The notes beneath the pieces are model-generated. The model did no database searches. It saw only the letters and a program-made list of their open reading frames with translations, and was not told where the DNA came from. A stretch of DNA of 64,000 nt, from assembly GCF_963678635.1 (NCBI RefSeq), contig NC_087062.1, positions 31,642,704 to 31,706,703 on the forward strand. Direction: 5' to 3'. The position numbers and the translations under genes are program-made. This stretch comes from Symsagittifera roscoffensis (Eukaryota; Xenacoelomorpha; Acoela; Convolutidae). Positions 57,301 to 64,000 of the stretch are shown piece after piece (position 1 is the stretch's first letter; each line of letters starts with the position of its first letter).

Positions 57301-60300
57301 AGAGGGTTGCATGGTTCCCATACGTTAGCTGCCACCCAATGCATCCCCGAAGCGGATGCTATCGATCCCCGTGATCCAGGAGGGAAGAGTGAAGGAGAAG
57401 GCTATTCGAGTAACGAGATGAAGAAGCGGTTGATAGCGAAGATAGCAGCTGCTGTCAAGCAATCCGATGATTTCCTATCCGATAAAGAGGGATGGCCAGC
57501 TAGTTTTGATGATCACTCAGCGGGAGCGTTTTGCGAAAACATGGACGATGACGAAATTGCAGGTTGTCACAAAGCAATTTCGTGCAGACCTACGGATCGG
57601 AGGTAATTGCAAGTGTCAACGAGACAGCGACGAATGAAGACGACGATAGCGAGTCGATTCGTTGGAAAATAACGCCAGGCGGAATTGCGAAGACGCAGAG
57701 AGAAGATGAAGCGATTGCTCAAGTATTCTACTGGGCGGGACTATGCGATGAGACAATTGATTTGCCGTCACTAGGAACGAACATCATTCCGAAGGCGCAG
57801 GCCATACAGTATGGACCTGAAACACTGGCCTACTGGTCAAGATGGGATGAGTTGAGTTTTAAAGAGGGAATACTCTACAAGAAGTGGTTTCAGCGAGATG
57901 ACTCCAGGTCAATCCTTCTGACAATAGTTCCTGTGGCGGGACGGAAGGAAATTCTTAGCCAGTTCGATTTGATGGAGACTGGCGGAGGACAGCTTGCAGC
58001 CGATTACGACGAAGATATTGGTGGCCGACGATGAGAACGGATATTGAAAGAAAAGTCCAGTGGTGTCTAAGTCAATCAGTTCATATGTCAGAAATGAAGA
58101 CGACGAAGCAAAACGTGTGCTTGTTTTGACGGATCTTTTCACGATGTACACAATTGCAGTTCCTCTGGTGTCAACGAATTTTGCTGACGTGGCTCGTGAG
58201 ATAGTGGAGAATTGGGTGCTGAAATTTGTAGCTCCCAATGTGCTACATACAGATCAAGGAAAAAGTTTTGGTGGCCAATTGATCCAAGAGATGTGCCGAT
58301 TTTTGGGTATTGACAAAACTCAGACTTCTCCCTATAAGTCGAAGGGCAATGGACAGACGGATAAACACAACGCGAAGATGGCTGATGTCATTTTGAAATT
58401 TTGCGCTGAGAACCCAAGGAATTGGGCCAGGACGTTGCCGTACTTGAACTTTGTGTACAACACGACAGTGAATCGGAAAACGGAAGCTACGCCGTTCAGT
58501 ATGGTGCATGGAGAGGAGTGCAAATATCCAGTTGATCTGTTGTACACAAAACCTCATGACGAACTGATGATGAAGGATGGTTTTGCCGAATGGCTAGACG
58601 AACAGTTCCGAGACGCAAACAGCAGAGCAAGAGAACTACTCGGGACAGACCAGCGTCGACAAAAAAGCTATCACTGGAAGAAAATTCACCGGGAACTCTA
58701 TGCGAGTGATGACAAAGTCTGGGCGTGGTCACAAGAGACAAGTAAGTCAAAGAAGTCTTTTGACCTGTGGGAAGGACCATATGCTGTGATGGCCAGGCTT
58801 TCCACAGTCAGGTACAAGTTGTCAAAGGTGTCCAATCCGAGTAAGGTGAAGTTTCTGCATTTTTACATGTTGAAACGTTATGATGAGGAGACCCTGCAAC
58901 CAGAGGAAGCTACTGCAAGGGAGCGACCGACACCATATCGGTCTGCGAACTTCTTCGAGGATCTGGAAATGCGCATCGAAGACGAGGCAATTTGGGCAAA
59001 CAATCGCGAGGAATTCAACCATAAACCAGGCCCAAGGCAAGAGCCCGTGGGAATAATGTCGCACAGAAATCGAGCAGCGGTGGAGCCACTAGTTAACCCT
59101 CTTGGGAGAAACGGAGGCTTGCGACGACAGAGCGACGCGGTGGAGACAAACGACGCAACGAAGATTGAAGCCAGAAGAGAAGAAGAGCCTGCGAAGCTGA
59201 AGGTAGACCTCCGGGTGAGCCGGTGATGGTTAATCCTGTGATGGAAAGTGGAACCACAGATGTGGGTAGACCAGTTCGATTAAGAAGGCCTCCAGTTAGG
59301 TTTCGAATCGATGAATTTGTGAGTTAACACGAGTTTTTCGGAAACTGTCAGCCAGCTCATTGGTGCTTGTTTAATAACTTAGAGCGATCCCACCTCAGAG
59401 TATTGCTGAACATTGCGTTATTGTTGAATATCAGGTGCTTTTACAAAAGAGGTTGCGTCGCACTGTGAGGAGTAAATTTATTAGCAGTCACGTCCCCTAG
59501 TTAGGATTTCTGTAACAAATAGTGCTTACTATCGAATCTGATTATTCATATGGGGACTGACTGAAGGGTCCGCGATTTTGTTTAAGAAAGTTTAACTCGG
59601 AAATTAGGAAGGGTTATTATAAAATTAGGCATTAGAGAAGGTTTATCTAGATTGATAGAGAGACGGTAACTTGAATTTTTGTCAATCGCATTATTCGGCA
59701 GAAAAATAGACTAGAAGGGAAGACTAGAATTGGTAATTCTACTGTATTACATGCTATAGTAAACTTAGCGTAAGATTGATCCGTCATTAAGTTAAGTAGT
59801 GCAGCAAATAAAAGGTAAAGTTCAAAATGGTTGAATCTTCAAAGATATAGTCCCTCCTATGGCAGAAAACTCAGGTGAAGTAAGATTTGCAAACCCCCCC
59901 CCCCCAAATGGCTACAGCCGCTAGGTTTATGAAACTCATAGGACGGATACTAGAGATGATTTGACCCTGGCATGCAAAAATCCATAACCCTTGGATCCCC
60001 CGGCCCCAAGTGATAACGGTTTCCGGAAGTGCAAATGGTCCTATCAGAACACGGTAACTAGCGGTCGGAATGGAACCAAAATATTGTATGTTATAGACCT
60101 AGTTGATGGAAGCTTAAGTTCAGAAAACCAGACCCCTTGGACCCCTACTTCCGGTTTTATGCCCTATGCAAATAGAACCCACCCCGACTTCCGGGAGTCC
60201 TTCCTCGGAACCCATTGAACGCAGGAAGCTAAAACTTTGGGATAGCATAGGTAGTGGCAAGATACATATTGTGTTATAAATTGAACCAAATCCAGCTGTT

Positions 60301-63067
60301 GAACCGGAAGTTATTAGCACTTTGGAAAACCACCCCTTAAACCGGAAGTAGGCAATTTACGCAAAAATAATGAGCAAGGGCATATCGATTTTATGGCGGC
60401 ATGAGATACTACAACTCATCCCCGAAAAAAGACCCCTAGTGGTTGAAACCCCTCCGGCGACTCCTTCCGGTGTTAATTGCCTTTCCCCGGGAAAAGTGAT
60501 AATGGACCCTAGAAATGGGATAACTTTGGAATTATCAAAGGAATATGGATGAAACTTGGTAGTTAGGACCCCCATGGGATTCTGAACACGAATATGGAAG
60601 TTCGACCCCGGTTGACCCCTGGGTGACCTTAAGTTGACCTTTGGGCTTTTTGACCCCAAATTGCATGGAAAGCCCCAATATTAACACCGGAAAGTGGCAT
60701 ATTTCCCAACCCAACCCCTGGAAATGAGCATGGGTCACCTTGCTAAAATTGGGGGGAAAACTTATATATTGGGAACTAGAGCAGAAGCTGATAGAGATAT
60801 AGCTTTTTACATTGCGAACTTGGAGTAGAGGATTTAATTTAAAGTGGACTTGGTAAACATTGGGTTCAATTTAGCTTGGCGAACGCGCTATTTATAGAAT
60901 ATCAATTAGGGTAAAAGAAAAGTAGTCCCAGAGGAAATTGGTAGTAATAGAGGCATAGCATGAGAGTTAAGTTTCCTAATTAGTCTGAATGGACGGGGAT
61001 TTTACTTGGCTTACCGGAGGTGACTTTCTGGTTTGATTTGACCCCTAATAGACGAACTACGTTCCCCTGATAGCTAGAAGGTCGGGATTGGAATAGAGTA
61101 CAGATAGAAAATTTAGATGGCTGAAATTGGTAAGCTACCCATGAAAAGGGCCTCCCCCTACCCTTGGGAGGTCGGAACGTTAACGGGATAATTAAAATAA
61201 AGACCTTGGGAATAAAGACTGAGTAAACATGGCTTGGTTTGCAGGTTGAGTTTAACTCGAGAGCTGAAGTTCACCGAGTTCAGGAATTGGTTGATTAGAA
61301 TCGAATGAAATTTGTTTGCTTGGTAAAATTGTGACAGCTACCGCATACCGGGTATCTAATAAGCGTGAAAAGATTGATAAAAGAAACCGAAGTTGGCACG
61401 TGGCAGAGTTGATAAGGGGAGAGATATAGTCTTAAACATGTGCGGTCGGGTGAGTTAGGCGGATGTCAGGACTGATAGCGAATGGCGTGACTTAACTAAA
61501 ACTAAGTCTAAAGAAAGATAAGGAATTGGAGGGTATCGGAGAACCTTTAAGAGTCACAACAGTGTTAGCTACTATTAAGGGTAGTTGGTTCTCGTCGGAG
61601 AAGAGAGCAATTGATACTGAGAGAGAGCATAGTTGGTTCTCCGTTAGTTAGAGAGAACAATTATTGCTAGTTTGTCAGGTAATTGGTTCTCGGAGTAAGA
61701 GACCAGTAGATAGTTAGTTCTCATCAGAGGTTCTCTAGAGAGAGAATAGTTAGTGTTAAAGGAGTTAGTTGGAAGTTAATTGCAATTAGGCAATTTGGCC
61801 GATAAATCGCGGACCCTTTCCTTTTGATTTGATTATTAGATTACATCCTGGCCACTCAGAGCCTTCTGTAATTGGACATATAATCATCTAAATTAATTTA
61901 TCATTGGAAACTCTTGCGATTGTATTGAGTAGACGAGACAAGACAGCCGAAGAGCAATACACAGAGGGGCAAGCAACATAATACAAAACAGAATTGTTGC
62001 CACCAAAATAACCCTTTCGGGATTGTAGATAGTAGTGAATCTCGGTCGCCCCATTGAATTCACTGCCCAAGTGACGACTTTGCGGTGTCGTTAGGAAAGA
62101 GAGAACGAACCTAGTGAAGAAATCCCCTAAATCTACATTAGGCACCATTTAGAAAAAAAAATTCGACCAAAAAAAATTAGTATACGTTGGCGCCGAAGGT
62201 GTCTTTAGAAAAACTTTAGGGTCCGTCACCAAAAATAGACATCCCAAAATAGTACAAAAGGGCGACCCTTTGGGTCGGCAGGGGGTTGAATCCCTGAGGG
62301 AAGGAAGGCGACCACACCCGCCCTAAATCCGCCCCTGGAAACAATATTAAGTTGTCCATATTTTGTCGGCACTCTGATTAGGCCACTCTAATTTGGTCGG
62401 TTTTTGATGCAAAAAAAATGCTGCAAAAAAATTTTGAATTTAAAATACAATGAAAATGAACACATAAAATTCACTTATTTTTCCAAATGCAATTCATTGT
62501 CCACAAAAAATCTATTTCGGGGTTGATTGCAGCTTACAACCGAATTTAAACTCACGTTCTATTTCATTAAAATCCGTTATAATCAATTTTTATCCTTTTC
62601 TGTCATTGCGAGTTTTCAATTTGCCGGTCTATTTGAAAAATAAAGAGCTTCGATTTAATGTTCCATTAGGTAGCTAGCCAAGATATTATAGAACTTTTAT
62701 AAACTTTTGAATCAATTGTTGGTTTAGGTGACCTTAACTGCCATCAGACACAGTACATACATTAGCTGGCCTCGAAAAGTACTGGAGGCAATTCTATGCG
62801 ACAATCCTTATCTGAACTCGACAATGACAAACCTAATAGGAAGAGACATCACAAACAAACTCTACCTTCTGAACCAGCAGGCCACCCGATCATCGTCAGT
62901 ACAGAGCCAAAAACACTCGGCGAAAGAATTACGAACTATTTGGAGTGACGAGTCCAAGAGGAATTACTCGGGGAGCGTGGGCGGGCTGAAAAAACCCGAG
63001 ACTGGTAGTTTGACTGCATTGCGTGAAATGCGAAGTACAGAACGTCAAAATACATTCGGAGATTCAA
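39084..63067 (+). CDS. bves: Popeye-domain membrane protein (BVES/POPDC family)
   Basis: Visible coding exons: 39084-39398, 45418-45605, 54680-54788, 62728-63067, all phase-compatible (952 nt, 317 codons and one base); at least one more exon must lie beyond the window. The start ATG is followed by two N-glycosylation sequons (NNS, NSS) and three membrane segments (residues about 30-48, 55-77, 80-103). The Popeye domain follows, with FDKLYMELFRPLRMP, YAIEGVSVPDQLSLLVSG, FLDSPEW and FQ/VTLTA. DSPE and FQVT are the family motifs of the cAMP-binding pocket; both are intact. The tail is Ser/Lys-rich. Family members are plasma-membrane proteins of muscle and epithelium that bind cAMP. Which vertebrate paralogue is closest cannot be told here. 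Introns of 6.0, 9.1 and 7.9 kb are full of repeats. Confidence 0.93.
39399..41973. other. Popeye intron 1, first part
   Basis: AT-rich. Apart from a 51-bp tandem repeat at 40374-40475, nothing recognised. Confidence 0.55.
40374..40475 (+). repeat. 51-bp tandem repeat, two copies
   Basis: Units begin AGTATCAAAAA at 40374 and 40425 and share TTTATTATACAATTTAGTA. A few substitutions separate them, and the next 10 bases start a third unit. Confidence 0.8.
41974..42480 (+). repeat. Hairpin-ended repeat family, copy R2
   Basis: Starts GCTCCGACTTTCGTGAAAGTGACGG and ends CAGGGCTTCGTCCTGATACC. Directly followed, head to tail, by copy R3. Confidence 0.8.
42484..42982 (+). repeat. Hairpin-ended repeat family, copy R3
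   Basis: Starts TCTCGACTTTCGAAGAAAGTG and ends CAAGGCTTCGACTCAATACG, so the right hairpin is decayed. It has the internal AATTAACGCTTGATATG ... ACTCGCAAGCGGAC block. Confidence 0.8.
42983..44715. other. Popeye intron 1, middle part
   Basis: AT-rich. A possible small MITE remnant at about 43484-43600 (GGGGAGTGCGCGTCAAAG). No gene seen. Confidence 0.5.
44716..45150 (-). repeat. Hairpin-ended repeat family, copy R4
   Basis: Minus orientation, from CTTGTATAAGGGCGAAGCGC to CATCCCGAGCGCCAAAC. It lacks the half-palindrome GCGCGATAT block found in other copies. Confidence 0.7.
45418..45605 (+). CDS. bves: Popeye gene exon 2: start of Popeye domain
   Basis: Acceptor TGTGTGCAG, donor GGATG/GTGAGT. 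It encodes TNLSPSFDKLYMELFRPLRM, then RTMAPGETYAIEGVSVPDQL, the first strands of the cyclic-nucleotide-binding-like fold. Confidence 0.93.
45606..46456. other. Popeye intron 2, first part
   Basis: AT-rich, nothing recognised. Confidence 0.5.
46457..46992 (-). repeat. Hairpin-ended repeat family, copy R5
   Basis: Minus orientation, the best-preserved copy: CAAGACTGCTCG, hairpin TCAGGGCGAAGCCCTGA, TGTTCCGACTGCC, block CGCGAAATATATCGCGCG, then CCCCGAGCACAAATATTCCG and GTATCGAAAGTTGGAACAAT. Confidence 0.85.
46993..47658. other. Popeye intron 2, between R5 and R6
   Basis: AT-rich, nothing recognised. Confidence 0.5.
47659..48226 (+). repeat. Hairpin-ended repeat family, copy R6
   Basis: Starts TTGTTACGACTTTCG with palindrome ACTTTCGATACGAAAGT. 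It carries an internal direct duplication: GATTTGATACAAGGA...TATGGCGTG occurs at about 47992-48039 and 48061-48109. Confidence 0.85.
48270..48686 (+). mobile_element. hAT-type MITE with 8-bp target duplication
   Basis: 417 bp, left end CAGTAGCGGATTTAG, right end CTAGATCCGCGCCTGTGACTG, flanked by TTCCGAAT at 48262-48269 and 48687-48694. CAG...CTG termini with 8-bp duplications are the mark of hAT elements. No coding capacity. Confidence 0.9.
48695..50300. other. Popeye intron 2, central part
   Basis: AT-rich. GGTTGAATCACGATCGATTG-like motifs near 49780-49845, otherwise nothing recognised. Confidence 0.5.
50306..50480. repeat. Imperfect foldback repeat, 55-bp arms
   Basis: 50306-50360 (CGGTCGGAAGTGGCAGTAAA...) is largely the reverse complement of 50426-50480 (...ACTGCCACTCCGGACC), with about 65 bp between. 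Looks like a small MITE. Confidence 0.75.
50624..50690 (+). repeat. 25-bp tandem repeat
   Basis: TTATTTTCGGCCTCACTT units at 50624 and 50649 and a partial third at 50674. Confidence 0.8.
51069..51476. repeat. Inverted-repeat element with about 95-bp arms
   Basis: The left arm from GTTTAAACGGCGC and the right arm ending CGCGGTTTAAACC are imperfect reverse complements, both built of CAATTCGGCCAAAGACA and CAATTCAGCC motifs. The 200-bp centre is GC-richer (GCGCGCTACGAGCGCG). Non-autonomous inverted-repeat transposon, family unknown. Confidence 0.8.
51742..52204 (+). repeat. Hairpin-ended repeat family, copy R7
   Basis: Starts TTATTGTTCCGACTTTTGTAACG, ends CAGGGCTTCCACCTGATACG then AGCAGTCTT. 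It lacks the central CGCGCGATAT palindrome. Confidence 0.82.
52584..52966 (+). mobile_element. hAT-type MITE, second copy
   Basis: CAGGGGCGGATTTAG ... CAGATCTGCCCCTG, 383 bp. The flanking octamers CAAGCAGC and CAACCGGC match at six of eight positions, a decayed target duplication. Confidence 0.85.
53030..53432 (+). mobile_element. hAT-type MITE, third copy
   Basis: CAGTAGCGGATGGGG ... CTAGATCCGTGCTTG, 403 bp, with exact 8-bp duplications GTCTTCAC at 53022-53029 and 53433-53440. Only 63 bp separate it from the previous copy. Confidence 0.9.
53441..54679. other. Popeye intron 2, last part
   Basis: AT-rich. A possible fragment of the hairpin-ended family near 54140-54180 (CGCCGAGTACAAATATTTCG). 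Confidence 0.5.
54680..54788 (+). CDS. bves: Popeye gene exon 3: DSPE motif
   Basis: Acceptor GTGTTTCAG, donor TTCCAG/GTAAAT. Residues VHVSVEGKFIHKIDEF, then FLDSPEWESY and the end EHFQ. DSPE is the signature of the Popeye cAMP pocket. Confidence 0.95.
54872..55032 (-). mobile_element. hAT-type MITE, left piece of a split copy
   Basis: CAGGGGGTGGATCTAGG to CCGTTTTTAGG; interrupted by element D and continued at 62143-62337. The flanking octamer GAAACAAT at 54864-54871 recurs at 62338-62345. Confidence 0.93.
55033..55542 (+). repeat. 5' LTR of element D, internally deleted
   Basis: Starts TGTAGAGTTGG, ends CCTACA. Compared with the 3' LTR it jumps from ACCCCTACTTCC (60152) to CATTGAATTC (62052), a 1.9-kb deletion joined at CC. 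Confidence 0.9.
55544..55561 (+). other. Primer-binding site of element D
   Basis: TGGCGCTCCTGGGTGGGC, one base after the LTR, identical to element C. Confidence 0.85.
55623..56675 (+). pseudogene. gag of element D
   Basis: ATG at 55623; the frame moves twice (by 55760 and again near 56212). Capsid-like part with RWEDEQARMVLPTC and EFSRRVRSLGDVAN, nucleocapsid with CFECGQLGQFAKEC, where the zinc-binding His of the CCHC knuckle is Gln. It ends at 56675 and overlaps pol by 94 nt. Confidence 0.85.
56648..56713 (+). promoter_or_regulatory. Putative -1 ribosomal frameshift site, element D
   Basis: TTTAAAC at 56648-56654, with TTA and AAC in the gag frame. A weaker downstream stem is possible: GTCGG (56663-56667) with CCGAC (56709-56713). 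Same position as in element C. Confidence 0.75.
56648..57328 (+). pseudogene. Protease region of element D pol
   Basis: The -1 frame carries ALLDTGATTDLI (aspartic protease active site, near 57010) and the flap-like region up to MVFGLRSLKENRCSL, then ends at TAG 57326. It corresponds to residues 1-230 of the element C pol. Confidence 0.85.
57329..58034 (+). pseudogene. Pol remnant of element D around the RT/RNase H deletion
   Basis: A short acidic remnant (57415-57560) is followed directly by the region that in element C lies after RNase H: EDEAIAQVFYWAGL, QAIQYGPETLAYWSRWD, GILYKKWFQRDDSR. About 1.4 kb that would hold reverse transcriptase and RNase H is missing, with the junction near 57560. 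The integrase zinc domain is frameshifted near 57975. Confidence 0.82.
58060..59226 (+). pseudogene. Integrase core and C-terminus of element D
   Basis: VLVLTDLFTMYT (first Asp), HTDQGKSFGG (second Asp), then NGQTDKHNAKM, where the third catalytic Glu of the family's GQxERxN motif is Asp. Then FVYNTTVNRKTEATPFSMVHG, a GPY-like segment DLWEGPYAVMARLS, and a basic tail. The core is 388 codons open, but upstream frames are broken. Confidence 0.88.
59227..59712 (+). other. 3' untranslated region of element D
   Basis: Resembles the equivalent part of element C. The reading frame may extend in a different phase to 59327 (RPVRLRRPPVRFRID). Confidence 0.7.
59713..59722 (+). other. Polypurine tract of element D
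   Basis: AGAAGGGAAG before the 3' LTR. Confidence 0.75.
59723..62137 (+). repeat. 3' LTR of element D (2415 bp)
   Basis: The start is mutated (AC in place of TG); the end is ATCTACA followed by TTAGG. It contains TGACCC/TGACCT direct repeats (60613-60640) and a cluster of GGTTCTC-type repeats (61577-61750). Confidence 0.9.
61577..61750 (+). repeat. GGTTCTC repeat cluster in element D LTR
   Basis: TAGTTGGTTCTC or close variants at about 61580, 61630, 61683 and 61713, each with a GAGAGAAC- or GAGAGC-like complement just downstream. Element C has one such unit. Confidence 0.75.
62143..62337 (-). mobile_element. hAT-type MITE, right piece of the split copy
   Basis: Continues 54872-55032 and ends CTAAATCCGCCCCTG at 62337, followed by GAAACAAT. 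Confidence 0.93.
62346..62727. other. Popeye intron 3, last part
   Basis: AT-rich, nothing recognised. Confidence 0.5.
62728..63067 (+). CDS. bves: Popeye gene exon 4: end of Popeye domain and tail
   Basis: Acceptor GGTTTAG, donor TCAA/GTAAGT. VTLTAIRHSTYISWPRK completes the FQVT motif with exon 3; NLIGRDITNKLYLLN closes the domain; a Ser/Lys/Arg-rich tail follows. The frame continues past the donor only to a chance stop, so another exon is expected downstream. Confidence 0.93.
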
Positions 63068-64000
63068 GTAAGTTAAGTTTTTCTTAGATCTCCCGTTTCC
63101 GCTACCATCGCTTTGTATAATACAAAATATTCGGCTCAACTGTCCAATCAAAACGTTTTGCTGAGAATCTACAAAAATTATTTCGAACATATTTTATTTA
63201 TAATAAAACTTAACCTAGAGAATTCAAGGGTAAAAAACAGCGTTTTGTCTGATGGGGATGAAGAAGTTGAATATATTGTGAACATGTTAGGCTGTGTGAT
63301 TTGATAGAGTTCGTTTTTTTTTTCAGCTAAATTAGTGCCCTTTGGGGGTAAACCAAACTGTAAACAAGCCGCCGATAATTGAATTCAGGCAACGCTCAAG
63401 CTAATTTACTTTGAAAAATTTGGTTTGAGAGCAAAACGGTTTGTTTAATTTATTCAGTTCCCTGAATGACTTCCGAAAGCCGTCATAAACAATTTAATGA
63501 GATTAATAAAACTAATATGATTTTTATTCCCAAGGCACGGGTATCTCTACTGCTCCTGTGTAAACCATCTAGCATATAAATTAACCAAAAACATATAAAG
63601 TTTCATAAATAGCATACATTTGTACTCAAGTTGAGTTTTCCAGGCACTGCTAAGAGCCGCTGATTTTTCGAAAAAAAATTAATTGATCGAATGTAGTGAA
63701 AACATTTATCCTTAGTCGAAAACAGTCAAGGCGCCAAATGATCAAATTATTTATGAGTTTCAGATATACTTCGTGACAAACTTAATGGAAAATTTAGATA
63801 GCAGGAAGCATTTCACTAAATTTTCTAAAGTGATCTCAAATAGCTAATTTTTTTTAGCTAATTTGCATTTTTTTTAGCTTATCATCATTATGTTCAACAA
63901 AATATGCACAAAATTTTTTTTACTGAATAGCCAATAATGAAAAAATAGAATATGCCCCTGCAGCAATTTGTGGAAAGCAAGGACAATGTACGACAATTTT
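63068..64000. other. Popeye intron 4 (partial)
   Basis: AT-rich to the window edge, nothing recognised. Confidence 0.55.

Larger units (their letters stand above)
55033..62137 (+). mobile_element. Gypsy-type LTR retrotransposon with long LTR, element D
   Basis: 7105 bp with target duplication TTAGG (55028-55032 and 62138-62142) inside a hAT-type MITE. Same primer-binding site and gag/pol overlap as element C. The 5' LTR is only 510 bp because 1.9 kb of its interior is missing; the 3' LTR is 2415 bp. The internal region has gag, protease and integrase, but no reverse transcriptase or RNase H. LTR ends differ by several percent, so it is older than C. Confidence 0.94.

Overview
Eukaryotic (metazoan, invertebrate) nuclear DNA, AT-rich, with GT-AG introns and dense transposon debris. 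Two host genes are recognisable, both on the + strand. The jockey-like LINE, gypsy-type LTR elements and hAT-type MITEs would fit an arthropod such as a crustacean, but the species cannot be fixed from this sequence alone.

Left part (1-14.97 kb): the 3' portion of a YLPM1/ZAP3-like gene. Eleven exons from 1944 to 14914 join in a consistent reading phase and encode about 700 residues: a Gly/Arg-rich segment, a P-loop kinase-like domain with GPPGSGKS, and an RS/SP-rich tail that ends in a short terminal exon followed by AATAAA. A 7246-bp gypsy-type retrotransposon (element B, 6670-13915, TSD GCGCT) sits in the second-to-last intron. A 1222-bp piece identical to its 5' end occupies the first bases of the window (copy A).

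Middle (15-39 kb), no host gene: a decayed minus-strand jockey-like LINE, an old 0.9-kb repeat in three copies, and a 9138-bp gypsy-type element with 2.26-kb LTRs (element C, 24406-33543, TSD CTTTG). The end of its 3' LTR plus 561 bp of flank is tandemly duplicated (31681-36529).

Right part (39.1-64 kb): a Popeye-domain (BVES/POPDC) gene with four visible exons at 39084, 45418, 54680 and 62728. They encode three membrane segments and a Popeye domain with DSPE and FQ/VT motifs. The introns hold seven-member hairpin-ended repeats, several hAT-type MITEs with 8-bp TSDs, and a third gypsy-type element (D, 55033-62137, TSD TTAGG) nested inside one of the MITEs.

Elements C and D are relatives: same primer-binding site, same -1 gag/pol overlap with a T TTA AAC slippery heptamer. 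They carry complementary losses: C lacks the integrase core, D lacks reverse transcriptase and RNase H. I found no wholly new system. The most notable signals are the conserved frameshift element, the nested insertion with both target duplications intact, the near-perfect 2.4-kb tandem duplication, a 25-bp perfect palindrome replacing the gag start of C, and direct repeats of nuclear-receptor half-sites in the long LTRs. All boundaries and splice sites were read by eye.
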